Positions 39,829-47,213 of a stretch of 47,213 nucleotides of DNA are shown in pieces. The first letter of the stretch is position 1. Every line of letters starts with the position of its first letter. Origin of the DNA: an uncultured Marvinbryantia sp. (GTDB lineage: Bacteria > Bacillota > Clostridia > Lachnospirales > Lachnospiraceae); contig CANRIR010000016.1 of assembly GCA_947630735.1 (NCBI GenBank), positions 1 to 47,213 of the forward strand, read 5' to 3'. Both the position numbers and the translations under genes were made by a program. Below the pieces are notes generated by a model, which had not been told where the DNA came from, did no database searches, and saw only the letters and a program-made list of their open reading frames with translations.

Positions 39829-41997
39829 TCAGTCCCCTCCTTTCAGCGCGCTCTGGATCTCTTCCTCCGAAAGCTGCCCTCTCGCAATCTCCAGATAGGT
39901 CCCACAGGTTTCCAGCAGCTCCCTGTGCGTTCCCCTGCCCACGATGCAGCCGTCCTCCATCACAAGGATCTGCTCGGCGTGCATAATGGTGGAGATCCGC
40001 TGCGCAACGATGATGACCGTCGCATTTTTTGTGTGCTTTGCAAGCTCCGCCCGCAGATTGGCGTCCGTCTTGTAATCCAGTGCGGAAAACGCGTCGTCAA
40101 ACAGGAATATCTGCGGCTGCTTTGCGATGGCCCTCGCGATCGACAGGCGCTGCCTCTGGCCGCCCGACACATTCGAGCCGTTCTGCGCGATCGGGGATTG
40201 ATAGCCCGTATCTTTGGATTCAATAAATTCCGCCGCCTGCGCGATCTGAGCGGCAAGCTCCATCTCGCTGTCTGTAATCTGCTCCCCGCCGTATTTGAGA
40301 TTGCTCTCCACCGTGCCGGAAAACAGCATGCCCTTTTGCGGCACGTACCCGATCCTGTCGCGGAGCGCCTTCTGGCTGAGCTCGCGGATGTCTATCCCGT
40401 CTATGGAAATGCTGCCCTCCGTGACGTCGTAAAAGCGCGGGATCAAGTGGATCAGCGTCGATTTTCCGCAGCCGGTCGAGCCGATGATCGCGGTCGTTTT
40501 TCCCGGCTCGGCCGTAAACGAAATGTGCTCCAGCACCGGCGACTTTGCGCCCGGATAGAAAAAGGACACATCCGAAAATGTCAATACGCCATTCCCGTTT
40601 TCCAATTCGCGATCCCTTGTCTGTGCGGCATCGGTCAGGGAGACCTGCGTTTGCAGCACTTCCGCGATGCGGTCGGCCGCGATGCCCGCGCGCGGCAGCA
40701 TTATGGAGATCATGGAAAGCATCAGAAACGACATGATGATGACCATGGAATACGTGATAAACGCCGTCAGGTCGCCCACCTGCACGGCTCCCGTATCTAC
40801 GCCCTGCGCCCCGACCCAGACGATCAGCACGGAAACGCCGTTCATGATCAGCATCATAACCGGCATCATAAAGGTCATGGTGCGGTTCGTAAAGAGCTGC
40901 GTCTGAAAAAGGTCGGTGTTCGCCTGCGCGAACCGTTTTTCCTCGTAATCCTGCCGTCCGAACGCGCGGATCGGCATAACGCCGGTCAAGAGCTCTCTCG
41001 ATACCAGGTTCAGCCGGTCCACAAGGCTTTGCATGATCTTAAATTTGGGGTACGCGATGACAAAGAGCACCGCAATGCACAGCCCTAGGGCGATCACCGC
41101 CACGACGATGATCCAGCTCATCTGCGAGCCCGTCTGGATCACCTTGATCACGCCCGCCACCGCCAGGATCGGCGCGTAGGTTACCATGCGAAGCAGCATG
41201 ACCGTCAGCATCTGCACCTGCTGGATGTCGTTCGTACAGCGCGTGATCAGCGACGCCGTGGAAAATTTTTCAATCTCCGCGTTCGTAAATCCCATGACTT
41301 TCGTATAGAGCTGCTCGCGGAGGTCGCGCCCGATCCCCGCCGACACCTTCGACGCGATATAGCCCGTCATGATGGCAACCACGGCCATGCCCAGCGCCAT
41401 CAGCAGCATTTTTGCGCCCACTCTGAATAAATAAGCGTTTCGGATATTGTTCAGGTTCTTTCCCTGCGCCTCATACTCCGCAGACACATAGGCGATCGCA
41501 GCCTGGTCCATCATAAGCTCCGCGGACGCGTCCATTTGCGAGATCCTGTCGCCCATCTGCTTTTTCAGATCCTCTTTAGTCATCATACCCGCCGCCATGG
41601 CTCCCTTGAGCAGCTGCAGGCCTGTCCGGCCCTCTTCGCTGTTTTCCAGCTGAAACGCCACGCTCTCCGGCAGGCAGAGAAGATCGTTTAAGGTTTCCCG
41701 CTCGTCTCTAGTCAGTTCGTCAAGCGCGCGCACGCCATCCGCGTCCGCTTCTCCATACGCGGCCTCCAGCGTTTCGATCTGATCGTCGTCCAAAAAAAGC
41801 TCCAGCGTTTTCAGGCTGTCCTCGCGCACGGTCTCCGGCACGGCGTCCTCGATCCCGTTCTGCTGAAGCCCGACGTTCAGCAGGTCGCTGGTGTAGGTCG
41901 GCAGCGCCAGGTCGCAGTACGCCTGTATGATGAGCAGGACAATGATCGCCGCTATCTGCGCTTTTGCCTTCGCTAAAAATTGAAATATATGCTTCAT
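39829..41997 (-). CDS. Heterodimeric multidrug-type ABC exporter, degenerate-site subunit
   Basis: 722 residues. Six membrane helices, with a ~110-residue acidic extracellular insert between helices 1 and 2 (about residues 50-160; LELFLDDDQIETLE and similar). The ATPase has Walker A GSTGCGKST and signature VSGGQRQR, but Walker B ends FLFDDAFSALD (Asp in place of the catalytic Glu) and the switch His is Gln (VAQRISTI). These changes mark the subunit that forms the non-hydrolysing site of a heterodimer, matching the intact site in the next gene. GGAGGAA before ATG; 15 bases after the MarR gene. Confidence 0.92.
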   Translation of the reverse strand: MKHIFQFLAKAKAQIAAIIVLLIIQAYCDLALPTYTSDLLNVGLQQNGIEDAVPETVREDSLKTLELFLDDDQIETLEAAYGEADADGVRALDELTRDERETLNDLLCLPESVAFQLENSEEGRTGLQLLKGAMAAGMMTKEDLKKQMGDRISQMDASAELMMDQAAIAYVSAEYEAQGKNLNNIRNAYLFRVGAKMLLMALGMAVVAIMTGYIASKVSAGIGRDLREQLYTKVMGFTNAEIEKFSTASLITRCTNDIQQVQMLTVMLLRMVTYAPILAVAGVIKVIQTGSQMSWIIVVAVIALGLCIAVLFVIAYPKFKIMQSLVDRLNLVSRELLTGVMPIRAFGRQDYEEKRFAQANTDLFQTQLFTNRTMTFMMPVMMLIMNGVSVLIVWVGAQGVDTGAVQVGDLTAFITYSMVIIMSFLMLSMISIMLPRAGIAADRIAEVLQTQVSLTDAAQTRDRELENGNGVLTFSDVSFFYPGAKSPVLEHISFTAEPGKTTAIIGSTGCGKSTLIHLIPRFYDVTEGSISIDGIDIRELSQKALRDRIGYVPQKGMLFSGTVESNLKYGGEQITDSEMELAAQIAQAAEFIESKDTGYQSPIAQNGSNVSGGQRQRLSIARAIAKQPQIFLFDDAFSALDYKTDANLRAELAKHTKNATVIIVAQRISTIMHAEQILVMEDGCIVGRGTHRELLETCGTYLEIARGQLSEEEIQSALKGGD

Positions 41998-42012
41998 CGC
42001 TGTTCCTCCGCT

Positions 42013-42477
42013 TTATTCCTGTGTTCGCCTTTCTTCGGTCCTCTCCATCTTTTCAATGCGCTCCGCGTTTTTGCCCACGATCTCCAGGCACCGCTGGCAG
42101 GCCTCCATATCCTCCGCGGACAGACCCTCTTCCATCAGGCGGCTCAATTCTTCCAGCGCCGTTTGCCCGCGCTCGATGATCGGCTGCGCTTTCTTTGTAC
42201 AGACAAGCCGAACCTTCCGCCTGTCGCCCTCCACCGAAGCGCGCTCCAGATACCCTTCGCTCACCAGCTTGTTGATATTGACCGACAGAATATTTTCCCG
42301 GTAGCCCCTGCCGCGGCTGATGTCCTTTGCCGTACACGCCTCCGGGTTATTCGCCAGAAACATCAGAATGTCAAACGCCATCTGCGGCATGTTAAGCTCG
42401 CGGCAGAGCGGCCTGCAGTAATGCTCGTACGCTCTTGTGATATGGTGGAATATGGCGATATTGCTTTTCTTCCCCAC
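42013..42477 (-). CDS. MarR-family repressor of the ABC exporter
   Basis: 154 residues from a GTG at 42477 with AAAGGGG eight bases upstream; the longer frame has no ribosome site. The winged helix is visible: AFDILMFLANN, AKDISRGRGYRENILSVNINKLVSEGYLER, then DRRKVRLVCT, the usual wing. First gene of a three-gene operon with the two ABC subunits. A TTCAA-TT-TTGAA dyad at 42561 may be its operator. Confidence 0.88.
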   Translation of the reverse strand: MGKKSNIAIFHHITRAYEHYCRPLCRELNMPQMAFDILMFLANNPEACTAKDISRGRGYRENILSVNINKLVSEGYLERASVEGDRRKVRLVCTKKAQPIIERGQTALEELSRLMEEGLSAEDMEACQRCLEIVGKNAERIEKMERTEERRTQE

Positions 42478-42560
42478 GCACCCATCCCCTTTCCAAACAG
42501 ATAAGTAGAATGACCACAGCTGTTCCGAACCGTATGAAAGCACTGAGCAGTTGTGAATAA

Positions 42561-42572
42561 TTCAATTTTGAA
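42561..42572. promoter_or_regulatory. Possible MarR operator
   Basis: Dyad TTCAA-TT-TTGAA about 85 bases before the MarR start, in the AT-rich intergenic DNA. No consensus promoter was clear around it. Confidence 0.3.
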
Positions 42573-42632
42573 CTATCCAAAATTATAAATCTCAAAAATA
42601 GATGTGTCAAGAACAATATGAATAAAATGAGA

Positions 42633-42670
42633 AAGAGCAAACAACGGCTGATGCATTTCGCACCAGCCGC
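42633..42670 (-). terminator. Terminator of the NCS2 permease gene
   Basis: On the minus strand CGGCTGGTGC, loop GAAAT, GCATCAGCCG (one mismatch), followed by TTGTTTGCTCTTT. It lies ~60 bases after the permease stop. Confidence 0.6.
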
Positions 42671-42728
42671 TGTCCGCTGTATTTCTCTGAATTTAGATTT
42701 GCAAAAGGGCTGGCTTTTCTGACAGTTC

Positions 42729-44135
42729 TCAATGCGTCACAAAGAACATGACGGCAAAGAGCGCCGCGATCACCCATGTCCCTGCTTTTACATTCTTTGC
42801 CTTTCCGGTAAACACGCTGATCAGCACATGAGAGATCACGCCGAAGGCAATGCCGTAAGAGATATTGTAGGTCATAGGCATCATCGCCAGAGTCAGAAAC
42901 GCCGGAACCGCCTCCTCCGTTTTCAGCCAGTCTATCTGTCTGGTGCAGTTCATCATCATAATTCCCACATAGATGAGCGCCGCCGATGTCGCGCATCCCG
43001 GCACGAGCATCGCGACCGGACTTAAAAACATGCTGACAAAAAAGAGCGCTCCCGTCACCATGGCGGCCATGCCTGTCTTCCCGCCCTCCGCAATGCCTGT
43101 GGAGGCCTCCACATAAGAACTTACCGTGGATGTGCCGCAGACCGCGCCGCACACGGTGGCTACGGCGTCCGCAAGCATCGCCTTATCCATGTTGGGCACT
43201 TCCCCCTCTTTGGTCAGAAGGTTTCCCCTGGCACAGGCTCCGTACAGGGTGCCGATCGTATCAAACATGTCCACCAGACAAAACGCGAGCGCAGTCGTCG
43301 CGATCAATATGGCAAGCTCCATCTGGCTGTGCTCCGCCAGATAGGGAGAAAAATCAAAACCCTCCGTGAAGACCCTGCCAAACGCCTTTGCGCCAAAGTC
43401 CCCAAACGCCGCAAACGGGTTAAAATTCAGACCATCTGTAAAACCCTCATAAAATCCGGGAATCGTAAAACCGAGAAGATAATACATCGCCGTTCCCCCG
43501 AGTATACCCCAGAGCACAGCGCCCTTTACCCGCCTGCATGTCAGGACCGCGATCACAATTAAGGCGGATAATGTAACAAGCATCGGCATAATATCCTTCC
43601 ATGCCACATTTTTGGAAAGAAGGTTGAAGGAGGCAAGGTTGACGTAGGTGGCGGAATCTGCCACCACGATCCCGGAGTCCTGAAGCCCGATGAAGGCGAT
43701 AAACAGCCCAACTCCCGCCGGGATCGCCACCCTTACCGACGCCGGGATCGCCTCGAATATTTTCTTTCGCAGCCCTGTCACCGTGAGCAGTATGAACAGG
43801 ATGCCGTCCAACAGAATGAGTACCAGGGCATTGGCGTAGCTCAGCCCAAAGCCGAAACACACCGTATAGACAAAGAAAGCATTGGAGCCCATGGCGGATG
43901 CCTGCGCCAGCGGCAGATTTGCCAGAAGCCCGATCAGCACTGTCCCGATACAGGCGGAAATGGCCGTCGCGATATAGATCGCGTTGTATGACACTCCCGG
44001 AAGTTCCGCAAACATCCCGGAATTGACCATGAGGATATATGCCATGGTCATAAAGGTGGTAGCTCCCGCCAGAACCTCCGTTTTCACGGTAGAACCGGCT
44101 TCCCTTACATGAAATATTTTTTCCATTGATAACAT
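42729..44135 (-). CDS. NCS2-family purine permease (AzgA/PbuG-like)
   Basis: 468 residues, about twelve to thirteen membrane helices. Signature blocks include TEVLAGATTFMTMAYIL near the N-terminus, QASAMGSNAFFVYTVC, and later VDMFDTIGTLYGAC with GTSTVSSYVEASTGIAEGGKTG, which mark the AzgA-like branch that carries adenine, guanine or hypoxanthine by proton symport. Two possible ATGs (44135, 44126) share one weak AAGGA; 44135 is used. The 35-base gap to the symporter gene leaves no room for a purine riboswitch, so it is probably co-transcribed with the two upstream genes. Confidence 0.92.
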   Translation of the reverse strand: MLSMEKIFHVREAGSTVKTEVLAGATTFMTMAYILMVNSGMFAELPGVSYNAIYIATAISACIGTVLIGLLANLPLAQASAMGSNAFFVYTVCFGFGLSYANALVLILLDGILFILLTVTGLRKKIFEAIPASVRVAIPAGVGLFIAFIGLQDSGIVVADSATYVNLASFNLLSKNVAWKDIMPMLVTLSALIVIAVLTCRRVKGAVLWGILGGTAMYYLLGFTIPGFYEGFTDGLNFNPFAAFGDFGAKAFGRVFTEGFDFSPYLAEHSQMELAILIATTALAFCLVDMFDTIGTLYGACARGNLLTKEGEVPNMDKAMLADAVATVCGAVCGTSTVSSYVEASTGIAEGGKTGMAAMVTGALFFVSMFLSPVAMLVPGCATSAALIYVGIMMMNCTRQIDWLKTEEAVPAFLTLAMMPMTYNISYGIAFGVISHVLISVFTGKAKNVKAGTWVIAALFAVMFFVTH

Positions 44136-44170
44136 TGATCCTTACACCTTGCTTTCTTTCTGTTTCAAAT

Positions 44171-45757
44171 TCAAGTCTGACTTCTCAGGGTATCGATATC
44201 AAGCATCTCCAGCGAACCGCCCAGGTCCGTCAGCACCATCTGCAGGCAGAACAGGTCCGACGCCGTGGCGAGGAACTCCAGGATCACGTTCAGGGCCGTC
44301 ATGATGGCCACGGCCTCCATGGGCATGCCCAGCTGGGTAAACAGCAGCGTGTAGCAAGTAAGCGTCGATCCCGGCACCGGCGGGGCCGCGATGGCCAGCA
44401 TCACGCAGATGAACAGCGCCGTAAGCAGCCACGCGGGCGTGATAGGTACCTCATAGATCTCCGCCATGCACAGGCCTGCCACCAGAAACAGCACCGCCGC
44501 GCCGGGCATGTATATGACCTGCCCCAGGGGGATGCCGAAGCGGGTGATCTTCTCGTTTATGCCCAGCCGTTTCTCACAGCACTCCTGGTTGGTGGGATAG
44601 GCCGCCACGGAGGACGCGGTGCTCAGGCCGATGAGGAAGGTGGGCATGGTCTTTTTCAGCAGCATCACAGGCCCGACCTTCCACCGCAGGCACACCAAAG
44701 CCAGGCTGCATACCATCACCACCGCCGTGGCCAGGACTATGGTGGGGATGATCTTATAGGAACGGGTCAAAAGCCGGAACTCGTCCCCCAGGAACATCCT
44801 GAAGACGCTGCCGAACACGAACACGGGGACCAGAGAGCTGACCGCCTCCATGATGAGCTGGACCACATAATTGGACTGCTCCACGAACGTGGCCGCCACG
44901 GAGACCTTCTCCCCCAGAAGCAGCAGCGCTATGCCGATGAGCACCGCCACAAAGATGATCTGCAGAGGGTTGCCCTCCGTGAAGGGGGTAAAGAAGTTGG
45001 ATGGCACGATGTCCAGCACCATGTCCATCAGCTCTGACGGGTCGAACGCCCGGCCGCCCCCCGTGGCCATGCGGAAGAAGGGCAGAACGACAGCCCCCGC
45101 GGCGACCGTCAATACGACGGTGTACAGGATGAACTTGGCGATCATCCGCTTGCCGATGCGGCCGAAGGATGCCACGTCGCCGATGCAGCAGATGCCCCAG
45201 GTCACCGAGAGGAATATCATGGGCCCGGATATGGCGGTGAGAAGACCCATGAAAGTGTCGAAAATGGGCGTTACCAGCTTATCCGAAAGCGCCAGCCGGG
45301 CCGCCTCCGGCAGCAGCCGGCACAGATAGCCTAAGGCCACCGCCAGCACCAGGGCGGCGGCCAGGGAGCCCATGAGGGAACGCTTTTTCCGCTTGGGGGT
45401 AAACAGGACGCGGTTCGTCCCGTTCTTATACTGCCAGAGCGGTGCCAGACCCATCTGGGCCATCATGCCCGTCAGCGCCTCGCTGTCGGGCCGGTCCTCC
45501 TCCGATGTGGGATCCAGGGACGGGCCGGACAGGGAAAGCTCCACCCGCGGGGCGCGAAAATGCCGGCGGCAGCGCAGGGTAAATTCCTCCGCCGTCCCCT
45601 CGTCCCGGTACCGCAGCAGCGCCTCCTCCAGGGCCAGCCGGACCCGGAGGGCGTCTTTTTGCTCCACTTTGGCGGCCGTGAGAAAGCTGTAAGCCGCCTC
45701 CCCGGCATCGTCGATGCCGGGCCCGGCCAGTTCATATCTCTCTTCTATGTTTTCCAT
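44171..45757 (-). CDS. SDF-family (dicarboxylate/amino acid:cation) symporter with N-terminal extra domain
   Basis: 528 residues from the ATG at 45757 (AAGGAGGAG upstream). Residues ~125-520 are the transporter: LSTASSVAAYP (hairpin-1 Ser-rich motif), IPLGQVIYMPGAAV, APPVPGSTLTCY (hairpin 2) and NVILEFLATASDLFC. The first ~125 residues are soluble and not part of the usual family. They contain LRVRLALEEALLRYRDE, like the N-box helix of RsbW/GHKL ATPases but lacking the Asn, and end in YKNGTNRVLF. A similar ending occurs in the C-terminal domain of the upstream ABC protein. The gene follows that ABC gene by 13 bases. Confidence 0.85.
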   Translation of the reverse strand: MENIEERYELAGPGIDDAGEAAYSFLTAAKVEQKDALRVRLALEEALLRYRDEGTAEEFTLRCRRHFRAPRVELSLSGPSLDPTSEEDRPDSEALTGMMAQMGLAPLWQYKNGTNRVLFTPKRKKRSLMGSLAAALVLAVALGYLCRLLPEAARLALSDKLVTPIFDTFMGLLTAISGPMIFLSVTWGICCIGDVASFGRIGKRMIAKFILYTVVLTVAAGAVVLPFFRMATGGGRAFDPSELMDMVLDIVPSNFFTPFTEGNPLQIIFVAVLIGIALLLLGEKVSVAATFVEQSNYVVQLIMEAVSSLVPVFVFGSVFRMFLGDEFRLLTRSYKIIPTIVLATAVVMVCSLALVCLRWKVGPVMLLKKTMPTFLIGLSTASSVAAYPTNQECCEKRLGINEKITRFGIPLGQVIYMPGAAVLFLVAGLCMAEIYEVPITPAWLLTALFICVMLAIAAPPVPGSTLTCYTLLFTQLGMPMEAVAIMTALNVILEFLATASDLFCLQMVLTDLGGSLEMLDIDTLRSQT

Positions 45758-45770
45758 AGGGCACTCCTCC

Positions 45771-47213
45771 TTAAAATACAATGGTCACTGTGTTGACCCC
45801 GTCGGCGTAGGCGTGAGCGCTGCTCTTGGTCCGGCTGAGGGCCAGAGCCGTGCCCAATTCGTCTCCCTGCGTCAGCGGGTCGAACTCCTTCCCATTCCAG
45901 CGGATGACCGCTTCGCATTCGCTTCCGTCTTCCCTGCAAAGGGCGTCAAAACTCAGACTGCACCCGTCGTCCGGCAAGGCCGGCAGGATGCTCGTCACGC
46001 ACAGTTCTTCAAAGATCTGCTGATACTTGAGCGACTGCGGCGCGCCCAAAAGCTGCTTGCGGGCAAAGCGGTCGATGTCGGTCGCCGCGCCGATAAAGTC
46101 AAACCCTTTCGAGTCGATATCGAGATGGAGGGTCTTCAGGCGGTGGACAAACGCCCGGCAACGGTCGGTCTTCGGATGATCGAACACCTGCTCCGGCGTC
46201 CCTTCCTCGTAAACAACGCCTTCGTCCATGTAAAATACCCGCGTGGACACATCCCGGGCAAACTTCATCTCGTGAGTCACGATGAGCATAGTCAGCCCCT
46301 GCTCGGCCAGGCTGCGGATGACTGCCAGCACCTCCCCTACCATGGTAGGATCCAGCGCGCTGGTCGGCTCGTCAAAGAGTATGATCTCCGGCTGCATCCC
46401 CAGGGTGCGGGCAATGGCGACGCGCTGTTTCTGGCCGCCGGAAAGCTCATCCGGGTAGTTGAGCGCCTTTTCCGCCAATCCCACCTTGGCCAGCAGGCGC
46501 ATGCCCCGTTCATAGGCCTGCTGCCGGGTGCAGCCGAGCAGCTCCACCTGTCCCAGCATGATATTTTCGATCACTGTCAGATGCGCGAACAGGTTAAAGC
46601 TCTGGAACACCATTCCCATGCGGCGGCGCACAGTGCGAAGCTGCGCCGGCTTTACGCCGGTCACCGGCTGACCGAACACCTCGATCTGCCCTTCCGTCGG
46701 CGTCTCCAGTCGGTTGATGCAGCGCAGAAGGGTGCTTTTGCCCGTGCCGGAGGGGCCGATGATGGAGATGACGTCCCCCGTGTTGATGACGGCGTTGACG
46801 TCCTTCAAAGGCGTCGCGTTGGGGAAGACCTTCTTCAGATGGGAGATCGTGATGACCGGTCCCCCGCCCTGCGCGGCCTTCTTTTCCTCCAGGTCTTCCG
46901 ACAGGGAGATATTTCGGTCGACTCCCTTCGGCTCCCGGCGACGGCGGCGGGGATCGATCTTCCTCTCCACCAGTCCCAGCAGAGAGGTCAGGCACCACGC
47001 CAGCAGGAAATATAGAACCGCGGTCAGTATCAGCGGGAAAAACGCCTCAAAGGTACGGCTGCGGATCAGGTCGGTCGCCTTGGTCAGATCCTGCACCGCG
47101 ATATATCCTACCACGGACGTCATTTTTACCATGGAAATAAATTCGCCCTTGTATACCGGCAGGATATGCCGCGCCGCCTGGGGCGCGATGATCTTTGTGA
47201 AGGTCTTGACCCG
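45771..47213 (-). CDS. Polar amino-acid ABC transporter, fused permease/ATPase (partial)
   Basis: The frame is open to the right edge (47213), so the N-terminus is missing. 480 residues are visible. The first ~95 are the end of a GlnP/HisM-type permease: [18 protein letters not shown] (the EAA-like loop), [11 protein letters not shown] and two helices. Then a GlnQ-type ATPase: Walker [11 protein letters not shown]-loop VFQSFNLF, signature LSGGQKQR, Walker [13 protein letters not shown], switch THEMKFA. A C-terminal ~115-residue domain is not part of GlnQ; it has [23 protein letters not shown] and ends [12 protein letters not shown], suggesting a degenerate RsbW/GHKL-like fold. The binding protein would be encoded upstream, outside the window. 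Confidence 0.9.
   Translation of the reverse strand, partial: RVKTFTKIIAPQAARHILPVYKGEFISMVKMTSVVGYIAVQDLTKATDLIRSRTFEAFFPLILTAVLYFLLAWCLTSLLGLVERKIDPRRRRREPKGVDRNISLSEDLEEKKAAQGGGPVITISHLKKVFPNATPLKDVNAVINTGDVISIIGPSGTGKSTLLRCINRLETPTEGQIEVFGQPVTGVKPAQLRTVRRRMGMVFQSFNLFAHLTVIENIMLGQVELLGCTRQQAYERGMRLLAKVGLAEKALNYPDELSGGQKQRVAIARTLGMQPEIILFDEPTSALDPTMVGEVLAVIRSLAEQGLTMLIVTHEMKFARDVSTRVFYMDEGVVYEEGTPEQVFDHPKTDRCRAFVHRLKTLHLDIDSKGFDFIGAATDIDRFARKQLLGAPQSLKYQQIFEELCVTSILPALPDDGCSLSFDALCREDGSECEAVIRWNGKEFDPLTQGDELGTALALSRTKSSAHAYADGVNTVTIVF

Noticed and set aside
39781-41088. 435-codon plus-strand frame
   Set aside because: Antisense to the ABC exporter subunit; no family features.
42544-42604. 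Promoter of the MarR operon
   Set aside because: Several AT-rich candidates exist, but none has both hexamers at 16-18 bases, so no call is made.
44136-44170. Purine riboswitch before the NCS2 permease
   Set aside because: Only 35 bases separate it from the upstream gene and no conserved purine aptamer is visible.

Overview
The window reads as chromosomal DNA of a Clostridia bacterium, most likely a Lachnospiraceae-type gut commensal. This is an inference from strong GGAGG-type ribosome sites, NHLM-type peptide exporters, LytTR regulators, Rpn-family nuclease genes and a Cna-B/SpaA sortase-assembled pilus with its own signal peptidase. No rRNA is present. Most genes lie on the minus strand.

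Region 1 (1-822) holds a tRNA-Pro(CGG) next to a partial duplication of its 3' half, and the remnant of an Rpn-family gene ending in a terminator. Region 2 (823-14404) is the most interesting part: a ribosomally made, modified peptide (RiPP) operon. In transcription order it has one radical SAM/SPASM maturase, twelve tandem precursor genes, a short HlyD-like protein, a C39-peptidase ABC exporter and a second NHLM-type ABC exporter. All twelve precursors share a 27-residue leader ending in Gly-Gly, and a core built of three CxC modules, the first two followed by GGGG. A LytTR response regulator diverges from the maturase gene. A matching GHKL histidine kinase converges on the regulator and is preceded by a small peptide gene with its own double-glycine-like leader. 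That peptide gene has a TTGACA promoter with a 21-bp-period direct repeat just upstream of the -35, as expected for a LytTR-controlled quorum circuit.

Region 3 (14405-20715) is a patchwork of defence- and mobility-type genes: an AbrB-type antitoxin with an internally deleted RelE/YafQ-like toxin, a zeta-toxin-like kinase with a small partner, a secreted Sel1-repeat protein and two Rpn-family nucleases. Region 4 (20716-38013) is a pilus locus on the minus strand: signal peptidase I, a 3400-residue Cna-B adhesin, the major pilin, a class C sortase and a minor pilin or tip protein, closed by a strong terminator. A divergent LytTR-PAS regulator sits at its promoter end, with a direct repeat in the shared intergenic region.

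Region 5 (38010-47213) is more ordinary: a MarR-controlled heterodimeric ABC exporter, an NCS2 purine permease, an SDF-family symporter, and a fused amino-acid ABC permease/ATPase cut by the window edge. The last two carry domains that look like degenerate RsbW/GHKL ATPase folds, one N-terminal and one C-terminal.

My best candidate for an undescribed system is the twelve-precursor CxC/GGGG RiPP cluster with its adjacent peptide-kinase-regulator circuit. I could not run any database search, so novelty is unproven.
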